A DNA stretch of 64,000 bases from Erpobdella octoculata (GCA_963978895.1 OZ022244.1:7408356-7472355), one strand, 5' to 3'; counted from the first letter of the stretch, positions 45,383-58,600 are shown. Numbers and translations are program-made. Notes: generated by a model from the sequence alone, not told the origin.

Positions 45383-47942
45383 TTACTCAGCTGTGTCGTC
45401 AACTGCTGAAATTTGTTCTGGAGTTACAATGGGAGCATTTTCACACTGTCCACCACACTTGCAGTGAATACTGCAAGGCAATCGCTTTTTATAACATCCG
45501 CATGATGTGGAACATAACAATGCACCCTTGGAGCAACTGCATCTGATCTCCTGGAGAAGTTCTGGTGGTGCCGGATTGATGTCTGTAATAATTGGATGGA
45601 TTTCTGCACTTGTACATGTATAGCCATACTCTTCCTTTGGCAAACCTGATCTCAAAGATTTCCATGTATTTGTCTGAAGATGAACTCGCAAACTGTGGAA
45701 ATATGCTGCCCTGGATGTCGGTGGAAGGCGTTCCAGTGGTACATACTTCGTTGACATCATAATCATGTACCTGAATGAAATTAAAATTAATTTGTATTTT
45801 TCACGTAATTTTATTTATTTTATTTACTATTAACTATTTTTTTGTCGTCAAGACTTGGGTATCAAAATTTTGTTGTCTTATTAATAAATCATGTTTTACA
45901 TTGAACAATTTATAGTTATGTTCTTGAAGTTAATGGAAAATTACATGGAACAACATGGTGTTTTTCAATTGTGCAAAACATCTTAACAATAACATTGTTT
46001 AACATACTTTGCATTTAAAGAAAATTTAAGTTATTTACCTCAGCTCATCTAAAGTATGAATGGATTCTTTCGAGCCATACAGAGACAGCATAAACTCCTC
46101 TCCAATGCATCTGATGTCATCTTTTGAGGTTTTGGAATTTCCAAATGCTCTAAGTTTTTCTTTTTTAACCTCAGATAATTTTTGCAATAATTTGAATGCT
46201 TTTAACTTTCCCTGACCAAAAAACAATGACGTCGTGTCACATCCTGACATTGCATGTACAAAAGGCAACAGTTCACACGCTGACTTTCCTATCACCTTCT
46301 GTGCCTCAACAATATTAATTGTGTTTGTTTTGGTTTGTATGAAAATAGGATGTTCCTCGGAAACATGATGGATCAATAAAACCAGAATATCTGTGTCTTC
46401 AGAAATTACTGTAACAATTTCTTTTGATCGCCTTGCAAGCTCTAGAGCCAAACGAACGATTACAACATCGGCATCACCTTCCTCTCCCGCATGTTGAACA
46501 GATATGTTTTTCTCAAGTAGACATTTTCCGAGCATCAATATGTAGTTTTGCTTATTTTTTTTATTACTCAGAAAGTCAAACTTGTTTGAAGGAATTGAAA
46601 AATTTTCATGGATGATGACTTCTGCTGATTGTGGTGCATTCAAACGACGCCTTTTTTGTTCCTGATCTTTTGTTGTAATAACGTCATAACTATCAAAAAT
46701 GACATGCGGATGTTGGTCTGGAAACTTTTTATAATGAGAAAAAATGTAGTTAACAAAAAGATCACAAGAATCCTTGATGCTACCGAGTTTAGGCCATGGA
46801 AGCTGCTGAAGTACAGCACAGCCATCAATTACATTTATTCTTGAACATAAATCATTTTTGACACATATGTCTGGACTCAGAGTTACTATGTGCTTGCCAA
46901 GTTGTGACTTAGGAGTCCTCCTCATGCTTCCATCATCTGTAAACATTGCTGGAGCAACTGACGACAGTTCATAACTGTACAAGGATGGGTCAGGCTGTTG
47001 TGAATGAGACGCGATCACAATTAATCTTTGACTGAGTTCTGCAGTAGAAACATGAATTTTTTCATTCTGTCCTAATACTATACTCTTCTTCATCACCGAA
47101 AAGGTTACCACTTGATCAGACTTTTCAAATTGGACTTGACCAATAGATTTTCCTGTAATTTTTTCCTGAATTTTGTTACCATTGTATCTGCTTGATCAAC
47201 ATTCACGCAGTCATCTGCAATTAAACCAGTGGAAATGTTAACCAGACATTTATTTACTTGTGTCACGAATGGATTGTGACTTCTGAAGAAAGCCAAAAAT
47301 TTCTCAACATGAGTCACGTCGTTCTTGACACGTGCTGCGGCTATGTCTCTGTGTTGGGCAGACCATGTTCCAGAATATTGGCCGGTTAAATTTCTAATTT
47401 CATCGGAATATTGTGCTAGAATGTGCGTAGCTAGTAGCCACACTGTTTTAGCAGCTTCACGGTGAGTTAGCTCTCACTTGAATTGAGAGGTCATCTCCAC
47501 GTTGCCGGCATGCACATAAAATAGTATCTTGTACCATACACTTCTTCTTACTGTCGATCAACTCTACCTTACAAACTTGTGGATAAAATGCTGGATTCCG
47601 ATTGTATTTATCTATGTCTGCCCTTTTTGCACAGATGATGCAGTGTGTTGGGTAGTCAAACGGATCTGAGATCTTTCTACGAGTGACACGCTTGGAAGGC
47701 GGAAGCAACTTGGCAGCATTCTCCTCGACGACTTTTTGGACGTTTAATTTGTTACTATAATCGCGTCGACACTTTTCGTGAATTAAAAAAAACGAGTTGG
47801 ATGATGTCAGTCTTACGATGTCCTTATCAATGTCATCTTCACGTTGTACTGATGCCTCTATAATCGTCTTCTGACCTTTCTCCAAAACATTCGACAACTT
47901 TCCACCTTTCTTGCAAATTATGCAGAAACTCATGCTAGACAT
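45383..47942 (-). pseudogene. Transposon protein: Cys-rich N-terminus, XPG/FEN1-like PIN nuclease, CXC domain (frameshifted)
   Basis: Four minus-strand segments form one gene. Segment 1 (47942-47457, 161 codons) has zinc-type pairs C7/C10, H55/C58 and C101/C104. Segment 2 (about 47490-47105) is in another frame, reached by a shift near 47457-47490. It contains the FRSHNPF and LVNISTGLIADD stretches. Segment 3 (47111-46035) resumes the first frame after a second shift near a 6-base homopolymer at 47159-47164. It carries five acidic motifs matching FEN1/XPG active-site blocks: VIDG (D96), VIFD (D140), EEGDAD (211-215), SEDTD (237-241) and SGCD (D292), followed by FGQGK. Segment 4 (45770-45383) is spliced on and has nine cysteines (C76 to C108) in a tesmin/TSO1 CXC pattern. 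The two shifts cancel but break the protein, so this copy is dead unless they are sequencing errors. Its role in transposition is inferred. Confidence 0.75.
45771..46038 (-). other. Probable 268-nt intron of the transposon gene
   Basis: On the minus strand the donor is CTGAG|GTAAATAAC and the acceptor TTTCATTCAG|GTACATG. Removing it joins ...DEL-R-YMIMMSTKY... in frame, the Arg codon being split AG|G, and links the nuclease to the LPPTSRAAYFHSLRV and CXC part. Without splicing, a stop codon follows the donor immediately. Confidence 0.75.
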
Positions 47943-48660
47943 TTCTGGAACAAATAGAAAAAACTAGAGTGCTAACATTTAATTATAACATTATATTTAT
48001 GTCATTAAATTCCAACAACTAATCTACTTATTTAGCTTACAATTTTAATAAAAAAGAGCTTGTCGCAACTTTATTATACGAGTTTGTAGGGATGCTGGAA
48101 TCAAAATCTACAAGCAAGCAGAATATTAAAGTTAACTTTATAGAAATATTAAACACGAACCGTTGTCACCAGAGTCAGTAATGTCGTTAAAGAAGGAAAT
48201 AGTGCACAGAAATATAAAAAACGTTGCATTGCCTAATAACTAACAAATAATAAATGTAATAATAAATTAATTACTAATAATTACATGTTCCTACAAGTTT
48301 CAGCTCAGCCGGTCAACTTATCGCTCACCTGTAGGCCAGTGTAGGCTATCAAACTCGCTCCGAAATCTTATTTAAATAAAGTTTTTACAAGCTGTTAACG
48401 ACGGATTCAGATTAAAGACTATATTGTCTAACCTTTGAATATCTTTATTCGCTTCCAACGTTTTAATCCACCTTTCAAAATCAATTTTTATCCAACGTAC
48501 CCAATAATAATAAACAGTTTCAAATTCGTTCAAAATTTCATATGTTCCAAATATTTTACAAAAAAATTATTTCAACCACAATAATATACAAATTAACCCA
48601 AAGCTTTTCATATAAAGAAACATAATCATGAATAAATTTTAAGCTATTGATGCGATTTTC
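47943..48660. other. 5' non-coding part of the 4.16-kb element
   Basis: About 700 bp upstream of the first ATG of the minus-strand gene. It is AT-rich, with no TATA box or further exon that I can support. It should contain the promoter and the right subterminal region. Confidence 0.5.
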
Positions 48661-50506
48661 AAACTTTTTACCGGACTATATATAGGAGATGGGAAAACAA
48701 AACACAAAGCTGCCTCTAATCGTCTCGAGAGCGTTAGCGCGTCGGTTTATGCGTGCGTGCTATCGCCTCTGGTCGAACGTTGTTGCACGCCATTCCAAAG
48801 GCAAGAAACTAGCAATGCAAAAGCTTTTTTCTTGTCCGAATATTACTGTTTTACATTTTTAAAGAACAATTTAAATAAAATATCATTTTATCACTTTTTA
48901 ACTTTGATAGAGTTGTAAAAATCATTTTCTGTTTTCATATATCTAAGCAAACGTATACATTATTTTTTATAATAATTGTTTTGACGTTTAATAGTTATTA
49001 TTATAAACGTATACATTATTTTATATAATAATTGTTTTAATGTTTAATAATTATTGTAATTTATCGTTAATTAATTTAATAACAATAATCATTGAAGAAT
49101 AAAAAAAATGCCACACCGCCACTGTGAAATAATTAAAGTCTTACAGTTGAATCACTTTCCCTTGAGCTATGCGTGTACAACTCGCCGTGAGCTCTTTGCA
49201 ATATATAGGGGATGGGAGAACAAAACACAAAGCTGCCTCTAATCGTCTCGAGAGCGTTAGCGCGTCGGTTTATGCGTGCGTGCTATCGCCTCTGGTCGAA
49301 CGTTGTTGCACGCCATTCCAAAGGCAAGAAACTAGCGATGCAAAAGCTTTTTTCTTGTCCGAATATTACTGTTTATATTTTTTTAAGAACAATTTAAATA
49401 AAATATCATTTTATCACCGTAACTTTGATAGAGTTGAAAAAATCATTTTCTGTTTTCATATATCTAAGCAAACGTATACATTATTCTTTATAATACTTGT
49501 TTTAATGTTTAATAATTATTATAAACGTATACAAAAAGTTGCATCTAATCGTCTCGAGAGCGTTAGCGCGTCGGTTTACGCGTGCGTGCTATCGTCGAAC
49601 GTTGTTGCACGCCACTCCAAAGGCAAGAAACTAGCGATGCAAAAGCTTTTTTCTTGTTTAAATTTTTAAAGAAAAATTTAAGGAAAATATCATTTTATCA
49701 CCGTAACTTTGGCATAGTTTGAAAAAATGATTTACTATTTTCAGGAAAGGCAGGGAGATCGATGCACAGTCGATAAGAGTCCGTCACCTCCACCGAATCC
49801 GACGAGAAAGCTCGCCGTCAATTGAACGTGTCGACGTGAGAGTGTCTGGATACCCTTTGTGAACGAGAGAAAGCCCGACGTGGTACAATTTAACGTCCTG
49901 TCTTTGCAAAGTTACTGTAGTTTACGTCGAAGACCCCGACCGTTAAACGAACTAACCTAGCATGTCAGAACGTGTACCGCGAAAGGCACAAAAAACAAAA
50001 CAAAAAATCAGGTCGTTCAAATGAAATCTGCCGGTTGGCAAGTTGATTGTGAAATTTAGTTTCATTTGTCAATTTGCTTGTGTACCCAAAATTGTCTTCA
50101 AAATATAGCACAATTGGGCGCATAAGGCAAAAAATTTGAACGGCCTTCGGCCGTAGGGGAGATGATACCCATCGTTAGCCCTTAGGGCGCGCGAAAAACC
50201 GATTAGAACCGGTTGGCAACCGCAGCGAAAATAGCCGGTTGGCAACATTTTGCCGCCCAGCCGGTCGGCAACGACCACGAATTGCCAACCGGGTGAATTA
50301 TTGCTTAGCCGGTTGGCAACAGCCCCGACCGGTTGGCAATCGAGCATTTTTTTATAAAGAAAAGTCTATCTACATTTATTGTTAAAGTATGTATGTATAG
50401 TTATAAGTTTTTCTAAGTAGCTGGCCGGTTGGCAAAAAAATAATTTCACTTAGAAAAATTTATGAAAATAAAAAATTGTCGTTTAAAGAGATGTTCGTCT
50501 GAAGCG

Positions 50507-50838
50507 AACAAATCTTCGAGTCAAGAGGCTTAGTTTCAACAGATCGCAGAGAGATACTGCTCTACTGAGTACGACACCCCGACTCAGAATTAGGTCGTCT
50601 ACGAATGATTCGGCACCTCCACGTCGTAACTGATCGGTATTGCTTCGGCAAACGGACGCGCTGTTAGGCGTCCGATAAGAGCCGTCATGCCGTGGCTTAA
50701 CAACCGCCGGAGCCGAAATCGGTCGAGCCGGCGGATATCGTTGCCTCTCGACACGGAGGCGCTAGTAATGTTGTCGGTCTTGACTGGACGGGATTCTGAC
50801 TTAGAGGCGTTCAGTCATAATCCCTCAGATGGTAGCTT
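50507..50838 (-). rRNA. 28S rRNA: 28S rRNA 3'-terminal fragment (U12, long form)
   Basis: Long form with consensus sequence. Confidence 0.9.
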
Positions 50839-50864
50839 TTGAAATATACTGTTTCGAGAGCATT

Positions 50865-50914
50865 AAAAATATGGAACGCTTCACGAATTTGCGTGTCATC
50901 CTTGCGCAGGGGCC

Positions 50915-50954
<40 letters not shown>

Positions 50955-50971
50955 ACTGCCGAAGCAAGTAC
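50865..50971 (-). ncRNA. U6: U6 snRNA, canonical copy 7
   Basis: Canonical. TATATAA is at 50995-51001. Confidence 0.95.
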
Positions 50972-51238
50972 AATAGCGTTGATTTCTAATTAGCTTATAT
51001 ATGTAACTGAGTGTCGAATTCGTAACGGTGGTGTTTTACAAAAAGCATTTTCAACGATAGGTGGCGTCAACATGTAAGTTTGAATGCACAATCTCATGAA
51101 AAAGCACTTTGAAGCAGAGGTTTTTTGGGTTGCCTAGATAGCTCTCGGTGTTACATTAATCTTTATTGCCGTGTTTTTGAAGACAGGCACTCGAAACGAA
51201 ACTCGCCAAAATAACTAGAGGCCATAAATACGATAATC

Positions 51239-51299
51239 GCCTTTGTGGCGCGTTCGGCTGTTAACCGATAGGTTGGTGGATCGAATCCACCCAGGGGCG
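51239..51299 (+). tRNA. tRNA-Asn(GUU) relic, D arm deleted (copy 8)
   Basis: Same 61-nt relic as at 113-173. Confidence 0.85.
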
Positions 51300-51344
51300 A
51301 CTTCAACTTTTGTTTCTTCTGAAATATACTGTTTCGAGAGCATT

Positions 51345-51394
51345 AAAAATATGGAACGCTTCACGAATTTGCGTGTCATCCTTGCGCTGGGGCC

Positions 51395-51429
<35 letters not shown>

Positions 51430-51451
51430 GATGTACTGCCGAAGCAAGTAC
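51345..51451 (-). ncRNA. U6: U6 snRNA variant copy 8 (A22C, U64A)
   Basis: Same two substitutions as the reference variant. The flank beyond the T-run reads tagtcattt. Confidence 0.85.
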
Positions 51452-54400
51452 AATAGCGTTTTTTTTTTTTTTATAATAGTTTATAGTCATTTACACCAGG
51501 TGTTTTAAGACTTTAATGTCTGTATGTAGGAAGCAGTTAAGTACTTCCTGTCGTGGATCAGAATTTGATCTTTTTTACTTTTCCCTCCTCCTTTCTCCAG
51601 GCTTGGGACTGGCTCGCAATTAGCGTACAATAGATAGTTATTTACTGTTTAGTACATTAAAAAAAAATTTTATATTTACATTTTTTTATTCATAATAATA
51701 CTCAAAAATGTTTGTTTGCGTTGTATTTGTTAAAATAAATTAAAGTTTTAATTTATTTTGTCAATTTTTGTTCATTTACACGCAACCGATCGCTAGTAAT
51801 AACCGATCGACTTTGCTCGGAGCATTCACGCCGCAATAATTACGGAAATTTCCCAGCGTTAAAATGCAGTTGTTAAAAGATGGTTTTTAATTATATTTTT
51901 GATTAAAAACTTTTAACGTTCATGATTTTGTCTGTTTTATTAGACGATAGTCAATTAATTGAGCGATGCCGTATTTTCATTATTAAATTGTTTTGATTTG
52001 TCTCGGCGCGTTTAAAAGTAAACAAAGATAAGCGATGAGTATTTATTCCGACGATGAATTTTATTAAGAATGATTTCTGTTCTGAATAAACAACGTACTG
52101 TCTTTTATTAAATTATCATAGTTTTAAATAATAATAATTTAATGAATCAGTGGCTTGTACAATTTGAATTTATCGTTAATAACACAAAAGGAGTGTTATG
52201 CAAGTCGAGTCGTTTTCCTGTCATCTAGCGACTGTTATAAAAACGTTCGACAACCGGCCACGAAACTCTGGCGATCAATATTACTAATCCCAGTCTGAAT
52301 TTGCTATAGCGTTTACTATTTTAAACATGTAATTTGCTTGGAGGAAATAATTATCTGTTAAATTATTTTTTATACAAATGAATTCGAGACGGTGAGGTGG
52401 ATGAGAATGAAACTTTGCGCGAAAAAGTTCTTCGATGTTTGTTAACAGTTTACATAGATGTCAACAACCGGGCGCGAGAAACTAACAAGTGTTTAAATAA
52501 CAACTGGACTAGCACGAATTTTAAATTTTCAATTCAGAAAAGATGTAATTATTTATTTTTTGTTTGTAAAGTGTTTTAAAAATGATTGTCGTGGTATTCC
52601 GATCGGCGATGAGATTTCACTCAAACAAAGCACAAACAAAGAATCTTGCAAATTACTTGTTTCAATATATTTAAAGAAAATGTAAAGATTAAAATAAATT
52701 TGTTCTTGCGAAATTAATCAAGTTTTGGAAAAAAAGTTTTTCATTCACGTCATAAATTTATTTATTAACAGCAATTATTGAAGAATAAATACGACAAAGA
52801 GGTAATAGAAGGAAAGAGTTATACCGCCGCTGTAAAATATTTAAAGTCTTACAGTTGAATCACTTTCCCTTGAGCTATGCGTGTACAACTCGCCGTGAGG
52901 TCTTTGCAATATATAGGAGATGGGAAAACAAAACACAAAGCTGCCTCTAATCGTCTCGAGAGCGTTAGCGCGTCGGTTTATGCGTGCGTGCTATCGCCTC
53001 TGGTCGAACGTTGTTGCACGCCATTCCAAAGGCAAGAAACTAGCAATGCAAAAGCTTTTTTCTTGTCCGAATATTACTGTTTTACATTTTTAAAGAACAA
53101 TTTAAATAAAATATCATTTTATCACTTTTTAACTTTGATAGAGTTGTAAAAATCATTTTCTGTTTTCATATATCTAAGCAAACGTATACATTATTTTTTA
53201 TAATAATTGTTTTGACGTTTAATAGTTATTATTATAAACGTATACATTATTTTATATAATAATTGTTTTAATGTTTAATAATTGATGTTAATTATTGTAA
53301 TTTATCGTTAATTAATTTAATAACAATAATCATTGAAGAATAAAAAAAATGCCACACCGCCACTGTGAAATAATTAAAGTCTTACAGTTGAATCACTTTC
53401 CCTTGAGCTATGCGTGTACAACTCGCCGTGAGCTCTTTGCAATATATAGGGGATGGGAGAACAAAACACAAAGCTGCCTCTAATCGTCTCGAGAGCGTTA
53501 GCGCGTCGGTTTATGCGTGCGTGCTATCGCCTCTGGTCGAACGTTGTTGCACGCCATTCCAAAGGCAAGAAACTAGCGATGCAAAAGCTTTTTTCTTGTC
53601 CGAATATTACTGTTTATATTTTTTTAAGAACAATTTAAATAAAATATCATTTTATCACCGTAACTTTGATAGAGTTGAAAAAATCATTTTCTGTTTTCAT
53701 ATATCTAAGCAAACGTATACATTATTCTTTATAATACTTGTTTTAATGTTTAATAATTATTATAAACGTATACAAAAAGTTGCATCTAATCGTCTCGAGA
53801 GCGTTAGCGCGTCGGTTTACGCGTGCGTGCTATCGTCGAACGTTGTTGCACGCCACTCCAAAGGCAAGAAACTAGCGATGCAAAAGCTTTTTTCTTGTTT
53901 AAATTTTTAAAGAAAAATTTAAGGAAAATATCATTTTATCACCGTAACTTTGGCATAGTTTGAAAAAATGATTTACTATTTTCAGGAAAGGCAGGGAGAT
54001 CGATGCACAGTCGATAAGAGTCCGTCACCTCCACCGAATCCGACGAGAAAGCTCGCCGTCAATTGAACGTGTCGACGTGAGAGTGTCTGGATACCCTTTG
54101 TGAACGAGAGAAAGCCCGACGTGGTACAATTTAACGTCCTGTCTTTGCAAAGTTACTGTAGTTTACGTCGAAGACCCCGACCGTTAAACGAACTAACCTA
54201 GCATGTCAGAACGTGTACCGCGAAAGGCACAAAAAACAAAACAAAAAATCAGGTCGTTCAAATGAAATCTGCCGGTTGGCAAGTTGATTGTGAAATTTAG
54301 TTTCATTTGTCAATTTGCTTGTGTACCCAAAATTGTCTTCAAAATATAGCACAATTGGGCGCATAAGGCAAAAAATTTGAACGGCCTTCGGCCGTAGGGG

Positions 54401-54747
54401 AGATGATACCCATCGTTAGCCCTTAGGGCGCGCGAAAAACCGATTAGAACCGGTTGGCAACCGCAGCGAAAATAGCCGGTTGGCAACATTTTGCCGCCCA
54501 GCCGGTCGGCAACGACCACGAATTGCCAACCGGGTGAATTATTGCTTAGCCGGTTGGCAACAGCCCCGACCGGTTGGCAATCGAGCATTTTTTTATAAAG
54601 AAAAGTCTATCTACATTTATTGTTAAAGTATGTATGTATAGTTATAAGTTTTTCTAAGTAGCTGGCCGGTTGGCAAAAAAATAATTTCACTTAGAAAAAT
54701 TTATGAAAATAAAAAATTGTCGTTTAAAGAGATGTTCGTCTGAAGCG

Positions 54748-55079
54748 AACAAATCTTCGAGTCAAGAGGCTTAGTTTCAACAGATCGCAGAGAGATACTG
54801 CTCTACTGAGTACGACACCCCGACTCAGAATTAGGTCGTCTACGAATGATTCGGCACCTCCACGTCGTAACTGATCGGTATTGCTTCGGCAAACGGACGC
54901 GCTGTTAGGCGTCCGATAAGAGCCGTCATGCCGTGGCTTAACAACCGCCGGAGCCGAAATCGGTCGAGCCGGCGGATATCGTTGCCTCTCGACACGGAGG
55001 CGCTAGTAATGTTGTCGGTCTTGACTGGACGGGATTCTGACTTAGAGGCGTTCAGTCATAATCCCTCAGATGGTAGCTT
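54748..55079 (-). rRNA. 28S rRNA: 28S rRNA 3'-terminal fragment (U13, long form)
   Basis: Long form with consensus sequence. Confidence 0.9.
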
Positions 55080-55105
55080 TTGAAATATACTGTTTCGAGA
55101 GCATT

Positions 55106-55155
55106 AAAAATATGGAACGCTTCACGAATTTGCGTGTCATCCTTGCGCAGGGGCC

Positions 55156-55195
<40 letters not shown>

Positions 55196-55212
55196 ACTGC
55201 CGAAGCAAGTAC
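55106..55212 (-). ncRNA. U6: U6 snRNA, canonical copy 8
   Basis: Canonical. TATATAA is at 55236-55242. Confidence 0.95.
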
Positions 55213-55479
55213 AATAGCGTTGATTTCTAATTAGCTTATATATGTAACTGAGTGTCGAATTCGTAACGGTGGTGTTTTACAAAAAGCATTTTCAACGATA
55301 GGTGGCGTCAACATGTAAGTTTGAATGCACAATCTCATGAAAAAGCACTTTGAAGCAGAGGTTTTTTGGGTTGCCTAGATAGCTCTCGGTGTTACATTAA
55401 TCTTTATTGCCGTGTTTTTGAAGACAGGCACTCGAAACGAAACTCGCCAAAATAACTAGAGGCCATAAATACGATAATC

Positions 55480-55540
55480 GCCTTTGTGGCGCGTTCGGCT
55501 GTTAACCGATAGGTTGGTGGATCGAATCCACCCAGGGGCG
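55480..55540 (+). tRNA. tRNA-Asn(GUU) relic, D arm deleted (copy 9)
   Basis: Same 61-nt relic as at 113-173. Confidence 0.85.
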
Positions 55541-55585
55541 ACTTCAACTTTTGTTTCTTCTGAAATATACTGTTTCGAGAGCATT

Positions 55586-55635
55586 AAAAATATGGAACGC
55601 TTCACGAATTTGCGTGTCATCCTTGCGCTGGGGCC

Positions 55636-55670
<35 letters not shown>

Positions 55671-55692
55671 GATGTACTGCCGAAGCAAGTAC
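55586..55692 (-). ncRNA. U6: U6 snRNA variant copy 9 (A22C, U64A)
   Basis: Same two substitutions as the reference variant. The flank reads tagtccttt. Confidence 0.85.
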
Positions 55693-58600
55693 AATAGCGT
55701 TTTTTTTTTTTTTATAATAGTTTATAGTCCTTTACACCAGGTGTTTTAAGACTTTAATGTCTGTATGTAGGAAGCAGTTAAGTACTTCCTGTCGTGGATC
55801 AGAATTTGATCTTTTTTACTTTTCCCTCCTCCTTTCTCCAGGCTTGGGACTGGCTCGCAATTAGCGTACAATAGATAGTTATTTACTGTTTAGTACATTA
55901 AAAAAAAATTTTATATTTACATTTTTTTATTCATAATAATACTCAAAAATGTTTGTTTGCGTTGTATTTGTTAAAATAAATTAAAGTTTTAATTTATTTT
56001 GTCAATTTTTGTTCATTTACACGCAACCGATCGCTAGTAATAACCGATCGACTTTGCTCGGAGCATTCACGCCGCAATAATTACGGAAATTTCCCAGCGT
56101 TAAAATGCAGTTGTTAAAAGATGGTTTTTAATTATATTTTTGATTAAAAACTTTTAACGTTCATGATTTTGTCTGTTTTATTAGACGATAGTCAATTAAT
56201 TGAGCGATGCCGTATTTTCATTATTAAATTGTTTTGATTTGTCTCGGCGCGTTTAAAAGTAAACAAAGATAAGCGATGAGTATTTATTCCGACGATGAAT
56301 TTTATTAAGAATGATTTCTGTTCTGAATAAACAACGTACTGTCTTTTATTAAATTATCATAGTTTTAAATAATAATAATTTAATGAATCAGTGGCTTGTA
56401 CAATTTGAATTTATCGTTAATAACACAAAAGGAGTGTTATGCAAGTCGAGTCGTTTTCCTGTCATCTAGCGACTGTTATAAAAACGTTCGACAACCGGCC
56501 ACGAAACTCTGGCGATCAATATTACTAATCCCAGTCTGAATTTGCTATAGCGTTTACTATTTTAAACATGTAATTTGCTTGGAGGAAATAATTATCTGTT
56601 AAATTATTTTTTATACAAATGAATTCGAGACGGTGAGGTGGATGAGAATGAAACTTTGCGCGAAAAAGTTCTTCGATGTTTGTTAACAGTTTACATAGAT
56701 GTCAACAACCGGGCGCGAGAAACTAACAAGTGTTTAAATAACAACTGGACTAGCACGAATTTTAAATTTTCAATTCAGAAAAGATGTAATTATTTATTTT
56801 TTGTTTGTAAAGTGTTTTAAAAATGATTGTCGTGGTATTCCGATCGGCGATGAGATTTCACTCAAACAAAGCACAAACAAAGAATCTTGCAAATTACTTG
56901 TTTCAATATATTTAAAGAAAATGTAAAGATTAAAATAAATTTGTTCTTGCGAAATTAATCAAGTTTTGGAAAAAAAGTTTTTCATTCACGTCATAAATTT
57001 ATTTATTAACAGCAATTATTGAAGAATAAATACGACAAAGAGGTAATAGAAGGAAAGAGTTATACCGCCGCTGTAAAATATTTAAAGTCTTACAGTTGAA
57101 TCACTTTCCCTTGAGCTATGCGTGTACAACTCGCCGTGAGGTCTTTGCAATATATAGGAGATGGGAAAACAAAACACAAAGCTGCCTCTAATCGTCTCGA
57201 GAGCGTTAGCGCGTCGGTTTATGCGTGCGTGCTATCGCCTCTGGTCGAACGTTGTTGCACGCCATTCCAAAGGCAAGAAACTAGCAATGCAAAAGCTTTT
57301 TTCTTGTCCGAATATTACTGTTTTACATTTTTAAAGAACAATTTAAATAAAATATCATTTTATCACTTTTTAACTTTGATAGAGTTGTAAAAATCATTTT
57401 CTGTTTTCATATATCTAAGCAAACGTATACATTATTTTTTATAATAATTGTTTTGACGTTTAATAGTTATTATTATAAACGTATACATTATTTTATATAA
57501 TAATTGTTTTAATGTTTAATAATTATTGTAATTTATCGTTAATTAATTTAATAACAATAATCATTGAAGAATAAAAAAAATGCCACACCGCCACTGTGAA
57601 ATAATTAAAGTCTTACAGTTGAATCACTTTCCCTTGAGCTATGCGTGTACAACTCGCCGTGAGCTCTTTGCAATATATAGGGGATGGGAGAACAAAACAC
57701 AAAGCTGCCTCTAATCGTCTCGAGAGCGTTAGCGCGTCGGTTTATGCGTGCGTGCTATCGCCTCTGGTCGAACGTTGTTGCACGCCATTCCAAAGGCAAG
57801 AAACTAGCGATGCAAAAGCTTTTTTCTTGTCCGAATATTACTGTTTATATTTTTTTAAGAACAATTTAAATAAAATATCATTTTATCACCGTAACTTTGA
57901 TAGAGTTGAAAAAATCATTTTCTGTTTTCATATATCTAAGCAAACGTATACATTATTCTTTATAATACTTGTTTTAATGTTTAATAATTATTATAAACGT
58001 ATACAAAAAGTTGCATCTAATCGTCTCGAGAGCGTTAGCGCGTCGGTTTACGCGTGCGTGCTATCGTCGAACGTTGTTGCACGCCACTCCAAAGGCAAGA
58101 AACTAGCGATGCAAAAGCTTTTTTCTTGTTTAAATTTTTAAAGAAAAATTTAAGGAAAATATCATTTTATCACCGTAACTTTGGCATAGTTTGAAAAAAT
58201 GATTTACTATTTTCAGGAAAGGCAGGGAGATCGATGCACAGTCGATAAGAGTCCGTCACCTCCACCGAATCCGACGAGAAAGCTCGCCGTCAATTGAACG
58301 TGTCGACGTGAGAGTGTCTGGATACCCTTTGTGAACGAGAGAAAGCCCGACGTGGTACAATTTAACGTCCTGTCTTTGCAAAGTTACTGTAGTTTACGTC
58401 GAAGACCCCGACCGTTAAACGAACTAACCTAGCATGTCAGAACGTGTACCGCGAAAGGCACAAAAAACAAAACAAAAAATCAGGTCGTTCAAATGAAATC
58501 TGCCGGTTGGCAAGTTGATTGTGAAATTTAGTTTCATTTGTCAATTTGCTTGTGTACCCAAAATTGTCTTCAAAATATAGCACAATTGGGCGCATAAGGC

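Larger units (their letters stand above)
44520..48678 (-). mobile_element. DNA transposon with XPG/FEN1-like nuclease gene, Academ-like candidate
   Basis: The termini are TAGTCCG at the left and CGGACTA at the right. Imperfect inverted similarity continues inward and includes aaatttattcatgatt in both subterminal regions. The target duplication is TAT (44517-44519 and 48679-48681), confirmed by the intact gcaatatatagg site in sister units. The only gene is on the minus strand and encodes a PIN/XPG-like nuclease and a CXC domain. Terminal repeats, a 3-bp duplication and an XPG-type nuclease fit the Academ superfamily (AcademX type), which is known to carry such a nuclease. I see no DDE transposase, so this may be an internally deleted copy or another superfamily. 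Confidence 0.6.
43362..51754. repeat. Tandem unit U12 (long class plus 4.16-kb transposon)
   Basis: Length 8,393 bp, equal to 4,231 plus the 4,159-bp element and its 3-bp duplication. The insertion splits subrepeat A inside the TATATAGG motif. The spacer after the variant U6 reads tagtcatttac, shared with U14 but not U13. Confidence 0.95.
51755..55995. repeat. Tandem unit U13 (long class, 4,241 bp)
   Basis: A private 10-bp insertion (gatgttaatt) lies near 53284-53293 at the A/B junction, the same length-variable spot as the 19-bp duplication of U9 and U10. Confidence 0.95.

Noticed and set aside
45424..45627. 67-codon minus-strand frame inside the CXC exon
   Set aside because: It overlaps the CXC exon in another frame and lacks the ordered cysteine pattern. 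It is a shadow.
46424..46844. Plus-strand frames of 63-71 codons within the transposon gene
   Set aside because: They are antisense shadows of the nuclease-coding segment.
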